Source of the DNA: a virus
DNA length: 33,255 nt
Reading direction: 5' to 3' (one strand)
IMG/VR virus record: IMGVR_UViG_3300010885_005209
Location: 1-33,255 of that record
Position 1 is the first letter of the stretch. Every line of letters starts with the position of its first letter. The position numbers were made by a program, and so were the translations under genes. Below the pieces are notes generated by a model, which saw nothing but the letters and a program-made list of their open reading frames with translations, did not search any database and was not told where the DNA came from. Shown one piece after another: positions 24,800 to 33,041 of the stretch.

Positions 24800-25582
24800 C
24801 TAGAAGTATGCGTAAACAAGAATTAATCCTGCGCTACCTGCTGCACCAGCATAACCACTAGTCCCTGCCGCACCGCCAGTGCCTGCGCCGCCAATTGCAT
24901 AAGAATAAGTTGCTGCAGGGCTAGTAATAATTGCATTTATAAATCCTCCAGACCCACCACCGCCGCCTCCATAACAACCTGCAGCTCCGTTTGTTCCGCC
25001 GCCACCGCCTCCAGAACCACTGTTTGCAACAGATGCGCCACCAGCGCTATTTGCACTGCCGTTTCCGCAACCTCCAAAGGGGCTTGCCCCACCAGTTCCG
25101 CCAGAGATAAATGATGTGGTGTTATTGTTTGCCCAAAATCCAGAACCAAGATTTCCAGTTAAGGCGTATCCAATCATTCCAGAAGCAAGAGATCCAGCGC
25201 CTACTTGAGATCCTGTTGCAAGACCCCTGCCGCCAGAACAACTTGCTCCTCCAAAAGTAGAAGTTCCAGCTACTACTCCGTCGGCGCCTCCTCCAGCTAC
25301 ACCGCCGCCACCGCCACCGCCACCACCGCCGACCATTAAAACCTGTAAATACTTAGCACCAGTAGGGGTTGTATAAGTACCAGAACCGCTTGTATATGTA
25401 GTTAGAGTAGGCGCTGCTCCAGTACCAGTTGAAACAGATTGCCACGCACTACCAACATACTGATCAAACAGACCTGTTGTGGTGTTGTAGCCCATCTGAC
25501 CAACTGCTGGTGAGGCTGGGCGAGTGGCTGTTGTCCAAGACGGGAAGAATCCCCCGTTTGTGCCGTCGACTAAAAATGTCAT
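24800..25582 (-). CDS. Polyglycine-rich tail adhesin 3
   Basis: 260 residues. A shorter member of the adhesin group: N-terminus with TATRPASPAVGQMGYNTTTGLFDQY, then TYTSGSGTYTTPTGAKYLQVLMVGGGGGGGGG and alternating glycine runs and Ser/Ala loops to an alanine-rich end with AGLILVYAYF. The terminal Gly-rich fold resembles phage and secreted Gly_rich_2 proteins. It lacks the GSPTITTSGSNT ending of adhesins 1 and 2, so it is a more distant relative. Probably also a receptor-binding or surface-contact protein. Confidence 0.7.
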   Translation of the reverse strand: MTFLVDGTNGGFFPSWTTATRPASPAVGQMGYNTTTGLFDQYVGSAWQSVSTGTGAAPTLTTYTSGSGTYTTPTGAKYLQVLMVGGGGGGGGGGVAGGGADGVVAGTSTFGGASCSGGRGLATGSQVGAGSLASGMIGYALTGNLGSGFWANNNTTSFISGGTGGASPFGGCGNGSANSAGGASVANSGSGGGGGGTNGAAGCYGGGGGGSGGFINAIITSPAATYSYAIGGAGTGGAAGTSGYAGAAGSAGLILVYAYF

Positions 25583-25591
25583 GCTGTTTCC

Positions 25592-25858
25592 TTATTCTAT
25601 ATTTACAACAATGGTGTTATCTTCTAACGCCTCGATCTCATGCCACTCGTTGGCAGTTAAATCGACAGCATCGTCTGTTGGCGTTAAGATTAATTCTAAA
25701 TTCTCTTTGCGTATTACACATGAGCCCAATAAGCACATTGTTGCGTGGTTGTACTCATGCTCATGTCTTGGCAATCCCTCACCCTTATTCAGAACAAAAT
25801 CACTAACTTTTAATCCTTTATAGAAGAAAAGTTTTCTGATTGTGGCTGGGATTGTCAT
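25592..25858 (-). CDS. Cupin-domain small protein
   Basis: 88 residues from the ATG at 25858 (a GTG at 25879 would add 7 residues and overlap the upstream stop). The cupin motif 1 G(X)5HXH(X)3-4E(X)6G is matched by G26, H32, H34 and G45 with correct spacing, but the Glu is replaced by H38. H73 in NEWHEI fits motif 2. These four His could bind a metal. The size fits a single-domain cupin. It sits between an adhesin gene and a fibre-associated gene, where an enzyme is not expected; it may be a fibre component, a folding aid or a small metal enzyme. Fold confidence is good, function unknown. Confidence 0.75.
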   Translation of the reverse strand: MTIPATIRKLFFYKGLKVSDFVLNKGEGLPRHEHEYNHATMCLLGSCVIRKENLELILTPTDDAVDLTANEWHEIEALEDNTIVVNIE

Positions 25859-25862
25859 CTTA

Positions 25863-26279
25863 TTATACCGACACAACACCTGAGGTTACTGGAACCCAAG
25901 ATAGAGTTGCCTCATCCCACTCATAGGTTTTGCCGTCTGTAGGATATGGCACTGGGGCTTCCCAAAGGAATGTAGTTGTATTCAATATCCATGATGGATA
26001 AGGTTGGGGTGCATAAAATACACCAACATTACCGTTCAATGTGTAACTGGGGTCGTACGTGTAGCCAATGCCAGCGTAGTTAGCACGAAGGGCTTTAGAC
26101 TGATCTGGATCAGGCTCTGGTGGATTGCTGTTAGGAATGTAGTACACGTTGCCGTAAGTGTTGTAGCTAGTCTGTATCCAAGTTCCCGGGGATGTGTCAA
26201 CGAAGGTGTCGAAGAAACTTGCATCGGCTGCGATTACCTCCAAGACGATGTTGTTGTTGACTTTAGCGTAGTAACTCAT
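25863..26279 (-). CDS. Tail-fibre-associated protein of a common phage family
   Basis: 138 residues. The plan is familiar from many phages near fibre genes: an N-terminal strand region (YYAKVNNNIVLEVIAADASFF), TWIQTSYNTYGNVYYIP, a LRANYAGIGYTYD motif (about 64-76), a PQPYPSWILN-x-TTFLWEAPVPYP segment and a YEWDEATLSWVPV end. I recognise the pattern but not an established function; a fibre accessory or chaperone is plausible. It starts 4 bases after the preceding stop. Confidence 0.75.
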   Translation of the reverse strand: MSYYAKVNNNIVLEVIAADASFFDTFVDTSPGTWIQTSYNTYGNVYYIPNSNPPEPDPDQSKALRANYAGIGYTYDPSYTLNGNVGVFYAPQPYPSWILNTTTFLWEAPVPYPTDGKTYEWDEATLSWVPVTSGVVSV

Positions 26280-26283
26280 TTAT

Positions 26284-26451
26284 TTATGCTCCTGCTGGGG
26301 GAAGTGGTTGGTTGCCTTCAGATAGCCATACTTGGTATTGTTGCCAGTCTGTGTTTTCTGGGTCGTTGGGGATACAAGCCATGTCTGGTAATCTCCAAAC
26401 GCAACCGTCTGTTGATCCTCTAACTTCTACTAGTTGATAGTTGTATTCCAT
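26284..26451 (-). CDS. 55-residue tail fibre assembly-like protein
   Basis: A short gene encoding 55 residues (start MEYNYQLVEV). The C-terminal half, IPNDPENTDWQQYQVWLSEG followed by NQPLPPAGA, matches the IPxDPxNxDWQxYxxWLxxGNxPLP pattern found in small phage proteins beside tail fibre genes and in fibre assembly proteins. It starts on the base next to the upstream gene's stop (TAAATG) and ends 4 bases before the next start, so it fits the operon exactly. Confidence 0.75.
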   Translation of the reverse strand: MEYNYQLVEVRGSTDGCVWRLPDMACIPNDPENTDWQQYQVWLSEGNQPLPPAGA

Positions 26452-27564
26452 TTATAACTCCGAAGAAAATGCACCGTAAGAAGTGGCGCTATTACTTCCA
26501 CTCCATAAAGCGCCTGTGCCAGTAACAAATGTCCCTGCTGTTGAAATTCTTAAAAACATAGTATTGTAAGTAGACCCAACATCCGCAACTGACGTAACGG
26601 CATAGGGTGTTGCAGCAACTTGAACTGCAGTTACAGATGATGTTATCGTTGGTGTGGTTCTCATTGTTACTCTTAGAGGGACATATATATCACATTGTGT
26701 TGTACTAAATGCAAATCCATTTCCAATGATAGGGTAAAGAGGATTTCCACCAAAAGAATTTCCGCCAATTTGCTGGTAGTATCTTTGGCATTTAATTAAT
26801 TCATTTCCAAAGTCCCTAAACTCAAATCCAGTAGCAGAGCTACCTACTTCTAGTTGTACGCCTGTTATGTAGAATGTTGCGCCATTTGTGCCTACTACGC
26901 TTACTGCGCTTGTAACAGTAAAATATTGAGTAGCAGACCATGAACCAGCAGTTCCACTATAAGTTGAACCAGCTCCAAGGCTTAATCTAACCATTAACCC
27001 AATACCACTAGTTGTTAGCCAAGTTGCGGTTGTTGAACCAGCAATAGTAACACTAATTGTCGTCCATGTATTAGCAACGGAAATTGAATAACTAAATGGG
27101 TAATTTTGTGTGTTTGCGGAATTATTCAATGAACCACCAAATGTTCCTGTAAGGCTTGAATATACTTGAAATGATAGAGTTACAGTTTTGGCATTAGCAG
27201 TTCCCCAAGCTAAATCTGCAACATTGTACCCTTCAATGTATTGAAAAAACATAAAATAATCACTTGCACCTACTGTATAAGCAGAAGAAGATGTAAAGCC
27301 TAAATAGTTTGTATACCCTACTGGCGGAGTTACAGAACCAGCATTTTGTTGCCAAGTTCCTTTAGATGATTGTGAAGCCGCATATCCCCATCTATCTACA
27401 GTATAAGAATTTATAGCGGTACCACTAGCCCCAGCATTACGCTGGTCAATACGCATATCGCCGTTGATGATTCTGTTTTTAAAGACGGTAGCGTTACCAG
27501 CACCGAGGCTGACCCCCGTTACGCTGCTTTGTATTACGTCTGCGTTGATTGTTCCGTATGCCAT
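26452..27564 (-). CDS. Tail fibre protein with carbohydrate-binding-like domain
   Basis: 370 residues. It begins with INADVIQSSVTGVSLGAGN and FKNRIINGDMRIDQRNAGAS followed by YTVDRWGY, a very common phage fibre pattern. The middle (about 85-240) is a jelly-roll-like region with FFQYIEGYNVADLAWGT, TVTLSFQVYSSLTGTF and TFYITGVQLEVGSSATGFE, and the end is beta-rich with CQRYYQQ at the start of a last domain. Such regions are seen in fibres that contact polysaccharide, though I cannot name the ligand. The gene sits between the 249-residue fibre gene and the small assembly-like gene. Confidence 0.8.
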   Translation of the reverse strand: MAYGTINADVIQSSVTGVSLGAGNATVFKNRIINGDMRIDQRNAGASGTAINSYTVDRWGYAASQSSKGTWQQNAGSVTPPVGYTNYLGFTSSSAYTVGASDYFMFFQYIEGYNVADLAWGTANAKTVTLSFQVYSSLTGTFGGSLNNSANTQNYPFSYSISVANTWTTISVTIAGSTTATWLTTSGIGLMVRLSLGAGSTYSGTAGSWSATQYFTVTSAVSVVGTNGATFYITGVQLEVGSSATGFEFRDFGNELIKCQRYYQQIGGNSFGGNPLYPIIGNGFAFSTTQCDIYVPLRVTMRTTPTITSSVTAVQVAATPYAVTSVADVGSTYNTMFLRISTAGTFVTGTGALWSGSNSATSYGAFSSEL

Positions 27565-27573
27565 ACTTGTTCC

Positions 27574-28323
27574 TTAGAGAATAACCCAACGGCTGTTCGT
27601 TGGGATTGTAACTGTTACTCCAGTGTTAACCGTTATCGGTCCTACTGACTCGCCGTTATTGCCTACCGTCATCGTGTAGTTCACACTAATAATTTGATTG
27701 TTTTCAATAATTGGTCCACCTACAATTGTACTAGATCCGCTGCCAATTGTGCCCCATCCGTCGTACACGTAGCTACCAACCACTGTAGCGATGCCGCCCG
27801 GGTTAGATAGCATGGTGTAAGTAAATGTAACGGTGTCTACTACTGTTACAACAAACGTGCCATTATACGCAGCTGGCGTGCAGCCAGACATGACAATTGT
27901 ATCACCGCTTGTCAAGTTATGCGGGGTGTTTGTTACAGTTGTCGCCGTGGTGGTGACGTTAGTTAACGAGCCAATTGTAGCGCCGTTAATTGTCTGGTAA
28001 CCTTCAAAGCCGGGTGTTGTGGTGTTGTAGCGAATGTCACCTAGCGCTGGCGTTGCTGGCCGTTGTCCGCTTGTTCCCAGCGCAACACGAAGCGCACCGG
28101 TTGCGTCAACAATCAGCGTGTTATTAGCTGCGTCCCATGTCAGGTGGCTGTCTACACCGCCCTCTGCTAAGACCTGAACAACGCCGCTGCTGTCCTTGTA
28201 ATACAGAACACCGTCAGCGGTATTAAGGGCCAACTCACCAGCAACTAAGTTAATTGCTAATGGTGCACTAGCAGCTGTTGTGCTGTGGTACAGCTGAATT
28301 GGTGTTCCGCCAACTGCCGCCAT
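27574..28323 (-). CDS. Tail fibre protein, short
   Basis: 249 residues from the ATG at 28323 (an earlier start at 28350 would overlap the upstream gene). The N-terminus GGTPIQLYHSTTAASAPLA and LNTADGVLYYKDSSG is a common phage fibre segment. GQRPATPALGDIRYNT follows as the shared fibre module, then an IGSLTNVTTTATTVTNTPHN region and a C-terminal trimerisation-like end VGPITVNTGVTVTIPTNSRW. The end is closely similar to that of the large fibre encoded upstream, pointing to a shared trimer tip. It begins one base after the upstream stop (TAACATG). Confidence 0.8.
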   Translation of the reverse strand: MAAVGGTPIQLYHSTTAASAPLAINLVAGELALNTADGVLYYKDSSGVVQVLAEGGVDSHLTWDAANNTLIVDATGALRVALGTSGQRPATPALGDIRYNTTTPGFEGYQTINGATIGSLTNVTTTATTVTNTPHNLTSGDTIVMSGCTPAAYNGTFVVTVVDTVTFTYTMLSNPGGIATVVGSYVYDGWGTIGSGSSTIVGGPIIENNQIISVNYTMTVGNNGESVGPITVNTGVTVTIPTNSRWVIL

Positions 28324-28324
28324 G

Positions 28325-31300
28325 TTACAGCACCACCCAGCGCTGTCCACTGGTAATTGTTACCACAACGCCGCCAGATACCGTCATCGGCCCAACAGAC
28401 ATTGCATTTTGGCCAGCTGCAACGGTGTAGCTTGTGCCAACTGTTGTGCTGTTAATTACTAATCCGTTTGATGCAATGGTTGCTGGCGATTGTAACTCAC
28501 CAGTTGATGGCTTGTAAAGTAGCTTAGTGTTGCCAGTGTAGATTGTTGACACTGAGCCAGATGTTGCTGCAGCAAACGTTGGGTACAGATTTGTTGCTGT
28601 GGTTGTATCATTTGCTAACGTTACACCGCCCGCTGGAGTTACCCATGTAGGTGTACTGGCACCGTTTGATGTTAATACTTGGCCAGCGGTTCCTGCAGTT
28701 GTAAACGCATACGCTGTGCCTGTGCCGTAAGGAACTGCACCGGCTGTTGGTGCTGCTGTGCCGTTAGTACCGCCGTTAGCGATTGCTAATGTGCCAGCTA
28801 ATGTGACTGCTCCAGATGTTGCCGTTGCTGGTGTTAATCCTGTAGTACCTGCACTAAATGTTGTTACACCAGTTGCTGGAGCTGCAACCCAAGATGGTAT
28901 GCCAGCTGTTACTGTTAATAACTGACCTGCACTACCAATTGGCAACTTAGACAATGTGTTGCTTGCTGAAGCGTAAAGAATGTCACCAGTGGTGTACGTC
29001 GACTGACTAGTACCGCCGCTTGTTGCACCTAACGTGCCAGCTAATGTTACAGCGCCGCTAGTTGCTGTTGCTGGTGTCAAGCCAGACAATGAAGTCTGGA
29101 ATGTAGTTACAGCAGAGCCAGATAAGCTAGTCCAAGTTGGCGTTGCAGCAGATCCAGCGGAAGTTAATACTTGACCAGATGTGCCGAAGTTTGTTGTGCC
29201 GCTTAATGCTGGAGTTGTGCCTAAGTTGGTGTTTAAACCAATCGCGCCTGAAGCATTAATTACGTGGGCTGATTGACCAGCGCTTCCCCAAGCTAAATAG
29301 GTCTTAAATCCGTTGCCCGATCCGAGGGTTACATCACCGTCGTGGCTTGAGAAATAAACACCGCTGTTAATGCTAAAGAAGTCAACAGGAGTAGACGCGC
29401 TAAATGCCGATGAGTTCATACCAAACTCACCGTAGTACGTGCTGTCTGTTCCTAAGTCATTACTTACTGCAAAGTTTGTAGACGCGCCAGCTGTGCCACT
29501 CTTATTTTGCATTACAGATTGCAAGTAAGTGCTTGCTACTGTTGCACCTAATGCTAAATTACAGTTAGAGGCGTTATAATTTAATACTGGTGTAGTGCTA
29601 GTAAATGAGCTGGTAGATAAAAAAGTAAACGCGCCGGTGGATGCTGTTGTAGCGCCAACTGTGCCGTTAATGTTAATGCTTGCGGTGCCAGTGAGGTTAG
29701 TTACTGTGCCGCTAGATGGTGTACCCAGTGCGCCGCCGTTAACAACAAACGCGCCTGCAGATCCAGTGTTAACAGCGAGCGCTGTTGCTACACCAGTACC
29801 TAAGCCGCTAATACCCGTTGATACTGGCAGTCCTGTTGCGTTGGTTAACGTGCCGCTTGATGGTGTACCTAACGCGCCACCGTTAACAACAACTGCACCA
29901 GCTGATCCCGTATTAACAGCTAACGCCGTTGCTACGCCAGTTCCAAGGCCAGTAATAGAGCCAACTGCTGGGGTTACTGTTGTGTTGCCAGCTAGTGTTA
30001 GTTGGCCCTGAGCGTTAACTGTAAATGTACCAACTTGGGTGGCAGAGCCGTAAGCTGCTGCAGTAACCGCTGTGTTGGTAATACTAAACTGTGTGCCAGC
30101 TAAAGTTAATCCTGTGCCTGCAGTGTACGTGCCCGCGCCTGAGAACTGCACCCAAGGCATTGGTGTTACGTCAATTGTGCCGCCGTCGTTTGCTGTAGTT
30201 ACCCAGCCTGTATCGGCTAGTGTAGTACCAGTTTGAATAAATACAAATGAGCTTGGAACTTCTGCCCACACGTTCATGTCAGCAGAACGGGCCCATGCAC
30301 CAGCTGCAGCAACATAGATACCATTAAACTGGCTTAGTGTTTGGTTTTTAACTAAAATACGATTGCCAGCGGTAAGGCTTAAAGACCAATCACCACCAGC
30401 TTGAGTACCTAAACCAGATAAAGTAATGTCGGCAGTTGTTCCGTATACGCAAGATGCTTTTACATTTAAGCCTTGAGCAATGTTATCTACGTATTGCTTA
30501 GTAGCAAGTTGTAGATCAGATACTGGGTCTTGCGTTACTGTAACGCTTGTTAAACCTGCTGGTGCTAACTCTGTGCCACCAAGGGCGATGTTGCTGGTAC
30601 CTAAAGTAATTGAGCTGTTAGTTAACGAGCTGTTAGCAATGTTACTTAGTGTGTTTGTTGCACCGCTAATTGTCTTATTAGTCAGTGTCTGTGATGCTGT
30701 GTTAGTGGTAACTGTGTCGCTGCCAACTGTGGCAGTCGTCATGTTAAACGTGCCATCAGTTACTGTCTTACCAGTAAATGTTAAAGCCGTTGGTAGATTT
30801 AATGTAACTACAGTGCCAACTTGGGTAGAAGTAATCTCGTTAGCTGTGCCGTTAACTGCACTAATAGCGCCAATAGATGTTGGCGTAATAGATACGTTAG
30901 CCGCCGCAGTTAATTGACCTTGGGCGTTTACTGTGAATGTTGGTACAGCTGAAGATGATCCGTAGCTGGCTGCAGTAACTGCAGTGTTGGCAATGCTGAT
31001 AGTACCAGTGGAAATAATTGGGCCACCAGTAAGACCAGTTCCTGTGGAAATAGATGTTACGCCGGAACCAATTGCAAACGCACTCCATGCGCTTACAGAA
31101 TAACCTTCAAATAAGAATGTATCCGTGTTGTAGCGGATCATGCCGTTTACTGGCCCAATTGCAGTACGCTCTAAATTGGTCCCCTTTGGAATTAAAACTG
31201 CACCAGTTCCCGGGAGAATAACGTTGTCTACAATTGATATAACAGGAGCTGTTGATCCGTTTGCTACATTAATTTGATTTGCTGTGCCAGTTACAACAGA

Positions 31301-31729
31301 TAAGTAAGTTGGCAGTGTATCCCAAGTTGTGTCGTAGTTAGTGCTTGACGCCTTCTTTAAATACTGACCTGCTGTACCACCTGCCGCTACACCGGGGCCA
31401 GTAGCTCCAGTTGCACCAGTAGCTCCAGTTGCACCTACGTCACCACGTGGGATGACAAAGTTAAACATGGCCGCTTGTAGCGAGCCAACGTTTGTCACAC
31501 TTGCGTTTGTGCCGGGTGCACCAGTTACAGTGGAGTTAACCTGAATGGTTGCGCCGGGACCTGTTGGTCCTGTTGGTCCTTGGGGACCGGGAGGGCCTGC
31601 AGGACCACCTAGGTTAGCAATGTCTTGTAACTGGGTCTGCTTGGTAACGCCGTTTTGAACAACAACCGTAAGCTCATCGCCCGTTAGCGTTGTTGCTGTA
31701 CCTAGTTGTGATATACTTTGATCGGCCAT
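28325..31729 (-). CDS. Large tail fibre with collagen-like and repeated segments
   Basis: 1134 residues. Order: N-terminal anchor-like segment ISQLGTATTLTGDELTVVVQ (6-25); two collagen-like Gly-X-Y stretches (about 42-59 and 96-113) that would form trimeric triple helices; the shared IRYNT module; repeated units including FTVNAQGQLT twice, GLGTGVATALAVNTGSAGA twice and GLTPATATSGAVTLAGTL twice; a LATKQYVD motif in the middle; and a C-terminal VGPMTVSGGVVVTITSGQRW end like that of the 249-residue fibre. Repeats and low complexity are typical of long fibre shafts. Likely the main trimeric fibre of this phage. Receptor unknown. Confidence 0.85.
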   Translation of the reverse strand: MADQSISQLGTATTLTGDELTVVVQNGVTKQTQLQDIANLGGPAGPPGPQGPTGPTGPGATIQVNSTVTGAPGTNASVTNVGSLQAAMFNFVIPRGDVGATGATGATGATGPGVAAGGTAGQYLKKASSTNYDTTWDTLPTYLSVVTGTANQINVANGSTAPVISIVDNVILPGTGAVLIPKGTNLERTAIGPVNGMIRYNTDTFLFEGYSVSAWSAFAIGSGVTSISTGTGLTGGPIISTGTISIANTAVTAASYGSSSAVPTFTVNAQGQLTAAANVSITPTSIGAISAVNGTANEITSTQVGTVVTLNLPTALTFTGKTVTDGTFNMTTATVGSDTVTTNTASQTLTNKTISGATNTLSNIANSSLTNSSITLGTSNIALGGTELAPAGLTSVTVTQDPVSDLQLATKQYVDNIAQGLNVKASCVYGTTADITLSGLGTQAGGDWSLSLTAGNRILVKNQTLSQFNGIYVAAAGAWARSADMNVWAEVPSSFVFIQTGTTLADTGWVTTANDGGTIDVTPMPWVQFSGAGTYTAGTGLTLAGTQFSITNTAVTAAAYGSATQVGTFTVNAQGQLTLAGNTTVTPAVGSITGLGTGVATALAVNTGSAGAVVVNGGALGTPSSGTLTNATGLPVSTGISGLGTGVATALAVNTGSAGAFVVNGGALGTPSSGTVTNLTGTASININGTVGATTASTGAFTFLSTSSFTSTTPVLNYNASNCNLALGATVASTYLQSVMQNKSGTAGASTNFAVSNDLGTDSTYYGEFGMNSSAFSASTPVDFFSINSGVYFSSHDGDVTLGSGNGFKTYLAWGSAGQSAHVINASGAIGLNTNLGTTPALSGTTNFGTSGQVLTSAGSAATPTWTSLSGSAVTTFQTSLSGLTPATATSGAVTLAGTLGATSGGTSQSTYTTGDILYASASNTLSKLPIGSAGQLLTVTAGIPSWVAAPATGVTTFSAGTTGLTPATATSGAVTLAGTLAIANGGTNGTAAPTAGAVPYGTGTAYAFTTAGTAGQVLTSNGASTPTWVTPAGGVTLANDTTTATNLYPTFAAATSGSVSTIYTGNTKLLYKPSTGELQSPATIASNGLVINSTTVGTSYTVAAGQNAMSVGPMTVSGGVVVTITSGQRWVVL
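29697..29958 (-). repeat. Two direct copies of a ~115-bp fibre repeat
   Basis: Approximate copies at 29697-29816 and 29842-29958 encode the same GLGTGVATALAVNTGSAGA-type unit ending in NGGALGTPSSGT. The DNA differs mostly at silent third positions, so the protein repeat is kept while the DNA has diverged. Edges were judged by eye. Confidence 0.75.
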
Positions 31730-31733
31730 AGTC

Positions 31734-32132
31734 TTATATAATTATGTCGCCAGACTCGCCGGCGGTTGTTGACTGTTGCTGGTCCCGAGTAATAAATATT
31801 GAATTTCTTCTCGGGTTGTTTGGTCTGCGTACAAGCTCTTCGGGAGGGCTGTCAATTGGCCCTTCTGGTGCCTGCGCAGTTACAACTTGTTGTCCTGATA
31901 CTGGACCAGTTGCAACAGATACATCTGGGCGCGGAAAGCGTAGTGCAATGTTTTCTGTTTGAATAGCAGGAAGACGCCAAGGATCAAACTGATCTAGGTC
32001 TTCCCGACACACCCGCATTCCAGGGGAGTTTGGATCAGGCATTAAATCTGTGTACGCAAATTTCCTACTGCAGCGGTCACAGATCGCTACAGACAGGACT
32101 GAGTTACCTCGAGTATCAAGGTAAACAGGCAT
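31734..32132 (-). CDS. Small virion protein with CxxC motif
   Basis: 132 residues. The N-terminal third has MPVYLDTRGNSVLSVAICDR, C18-x2-C21, and a third Cys at 42 in MRVCREDLD, suggesting a small zinc-binding fold, although a fourth ligand is not evident (D45 or D47 are possible). The rest is Pro/Gln/Arg rich and probably disordered, with DPWRLP and ALRFPRPDVSV. The MPVYLDTRGNS start is one I have met in aquatic phage virion modules. It lies between a small virion gene and the large fibre. Confidence 0.7.
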   Translation of the reverse strand: MPVYLDTRGNSVLSVAICDRCSRKFAYTDLMPDPNSPGMRVCREDLDQFDPWRLPAIQTENIALRFPRPDVSVATGPVSGQQVVTAQAPEGPIDSPPEELVRRPNNPRRNSIFITRDQQQSTTAGESGDIII

Positions 32133-32134
32133 TA

Positions 32135-32443
32135 TTAACCCTTAACGCCAGACTGGATAACTGTTAGTGTATCAGCTGCTGTTCCGCCAGAAATGCGAAT
32201 TGCACGATAGGGTTGTGCTAAAAAACCAGCTGCATTTGGTGCAGTTGTTGGCGCAGTAACCCAAGTAAAACTTGCGGTTGTGAAGACACCGTTAACTAAC
32301 GGATAGGGGTCTGTTGCAGAAACTTGAACAGTACCAGATCCAGAGTTAACATAAGTAACTTGAAATGGTGCTTGATATTGATCAAGGATAACTGGGTCGG
32401 TGGTTGTTCCGGCTGTTGGTATTGTTACGACTACTTGACGCAT
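32135..32443 (-). CDS. Small beta-rich virion protein, unknown
   Basis: 102 residues, Thr/Val/Ala/Gly rich with alternating strand patterns and no Cys, no membrane segment. I do not recognise a family. AGGAG stands about 7 bases before the ATG. It follows the 153-residue gene after a hairpin and precedes the CxxC gene, so a head-associated or neck role is possible but unproven. Confidence 0.65.
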   Translation of the reverse strand: MRQVVVTIPTAGTTTDPVILDQYQAPFQVTYVNSGSGTVQVSATDPYPLVNGVFTTASFTWVTAPTTAPNAAGFLAQPYRAIRISGGTAADTLTVIQSGVKG

Positions 32444-32466
32444 GATTTCTCCTAGACGGTGAAAGA

Positions 32467-32482
32467 GGCGGGTTTCCCCGCC
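32467..32482 (-). terminator. Intercistronic GC hairpin
   Basis: GGCGGG-GAAA-CCCGCC, a perfect 6-bp stem with a GNRA-type loop, lies just after the stop of the 153-residue gene. It is followed on the minus strand by TCTTTC, not by a strong T run, so it may only weaken read-through or protect the upstream message. An AGACGG/CCGTCT pair at 32454-32459 and 32481-32486 could form a competing stem. Confidence 0.5.
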
Positions 32483-32489
32483 GTCTTAA

Positions 32490-32951
32490 TTAGTTATTTG
32501 TATAACCAGAACCGTAGGCAGTGATTGTACCGTCAGCGTTGCGACCTGTGTACTGTACAGACAATGTACCAGCAGAAGCTGCTTCAGAGGCTAAAGTTAC
32601 TGTGCAGTTATACGCACCAACGTTAGCCAACAAGTTAGCTACAGCAGCAGAGGCTGTAAATACTACAGCAACTTTACCTAAAGCGGTAGTTGTCAGTGTG
32701 CCAACAGCAGTAGTTGTGCCATTAACGGTCAAGCTAACAGCGCGTGAGGCTGCGCCAACTACGTTTAAGTAGCCGTCGATTGAGTGAATAATTGAACCAG
32801 CTGGGATTACATCAGTTGCTGCAGCACCGGCTACAATAGTAGTCTGCTGAGAAATCATTGCTGCGCCAGTGTTGTCGGCTGAAATTGTGCCGTCGTTACT
32901 GGTAGTTTGACGCGTATTTAAACGCATTGGTACTGTAAATGTAGATGACAT
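32490..32951 (-). CDS. Putative head decoration or capsid-associated protein
   Basis: 153 residues, Thr/Ala/Val rich and beta-patterned, with an N-terminus MSSTFTVPMRLNTRQ and a C-terminal end in YGSGYTNN. No known family is recognised. It is the first gene behind element C and directly follows the probable capsid gene, the usual slot for decoration or head fibre proteins. An AAGGAA lies about 12 bases before the ATG, which is preceded by an untranslated leader of about 90 bases. Confidence 0.65.
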   Translation of the reverse strand: MSSTFTVPMRLNTRQTTSNDGTISADNTGAAMISQQTTIVAGAAATDVIPAGSIIHSIDGYLNVVGAASRAVSLTVNGTTTAVGTLTTTALGKVAVVFTASAAVANLLANVGAYNCTVTLASEAASAGTLSVQYTGRNADGTITAYGSGYTNN

Positions 32952-33041
32952 TTGAGGTGTTTCCTTATCTTAGTGGGTATCCCAAACTGTCTCTAAGTCG
33001 TCATGCCGGGAAGGGTCGGCTGTCAGAGTGGGATAATTCTT
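32952..33041 (-). other. Untranslated leader of the unit behind element C
   Basis: About 90 bases between the TATAGG end of element C and the ATG at 32951. I see no gene here; the only ATG codons give very short frames. It contains AAGGAA as the likely ribosome binding site. The leader is longer than those behind elements A and B (31 and 42 bases). Confidence 0.45.

Noticed and set aside
26004-26423. Plus-strand frame of 139 codons
   Set aside because: Covers two well-supported minus-strand genes, has Val/Ile/Cys-rich shadow composition and no promoter.
29595-30011. Plus-strand frame of 138 codons opposite the large fibre
   Set aside because: Repetitive Val/Pro/Ala product that mirrors the fibre repeat on the other strand; no ribosome binding site or promoter.
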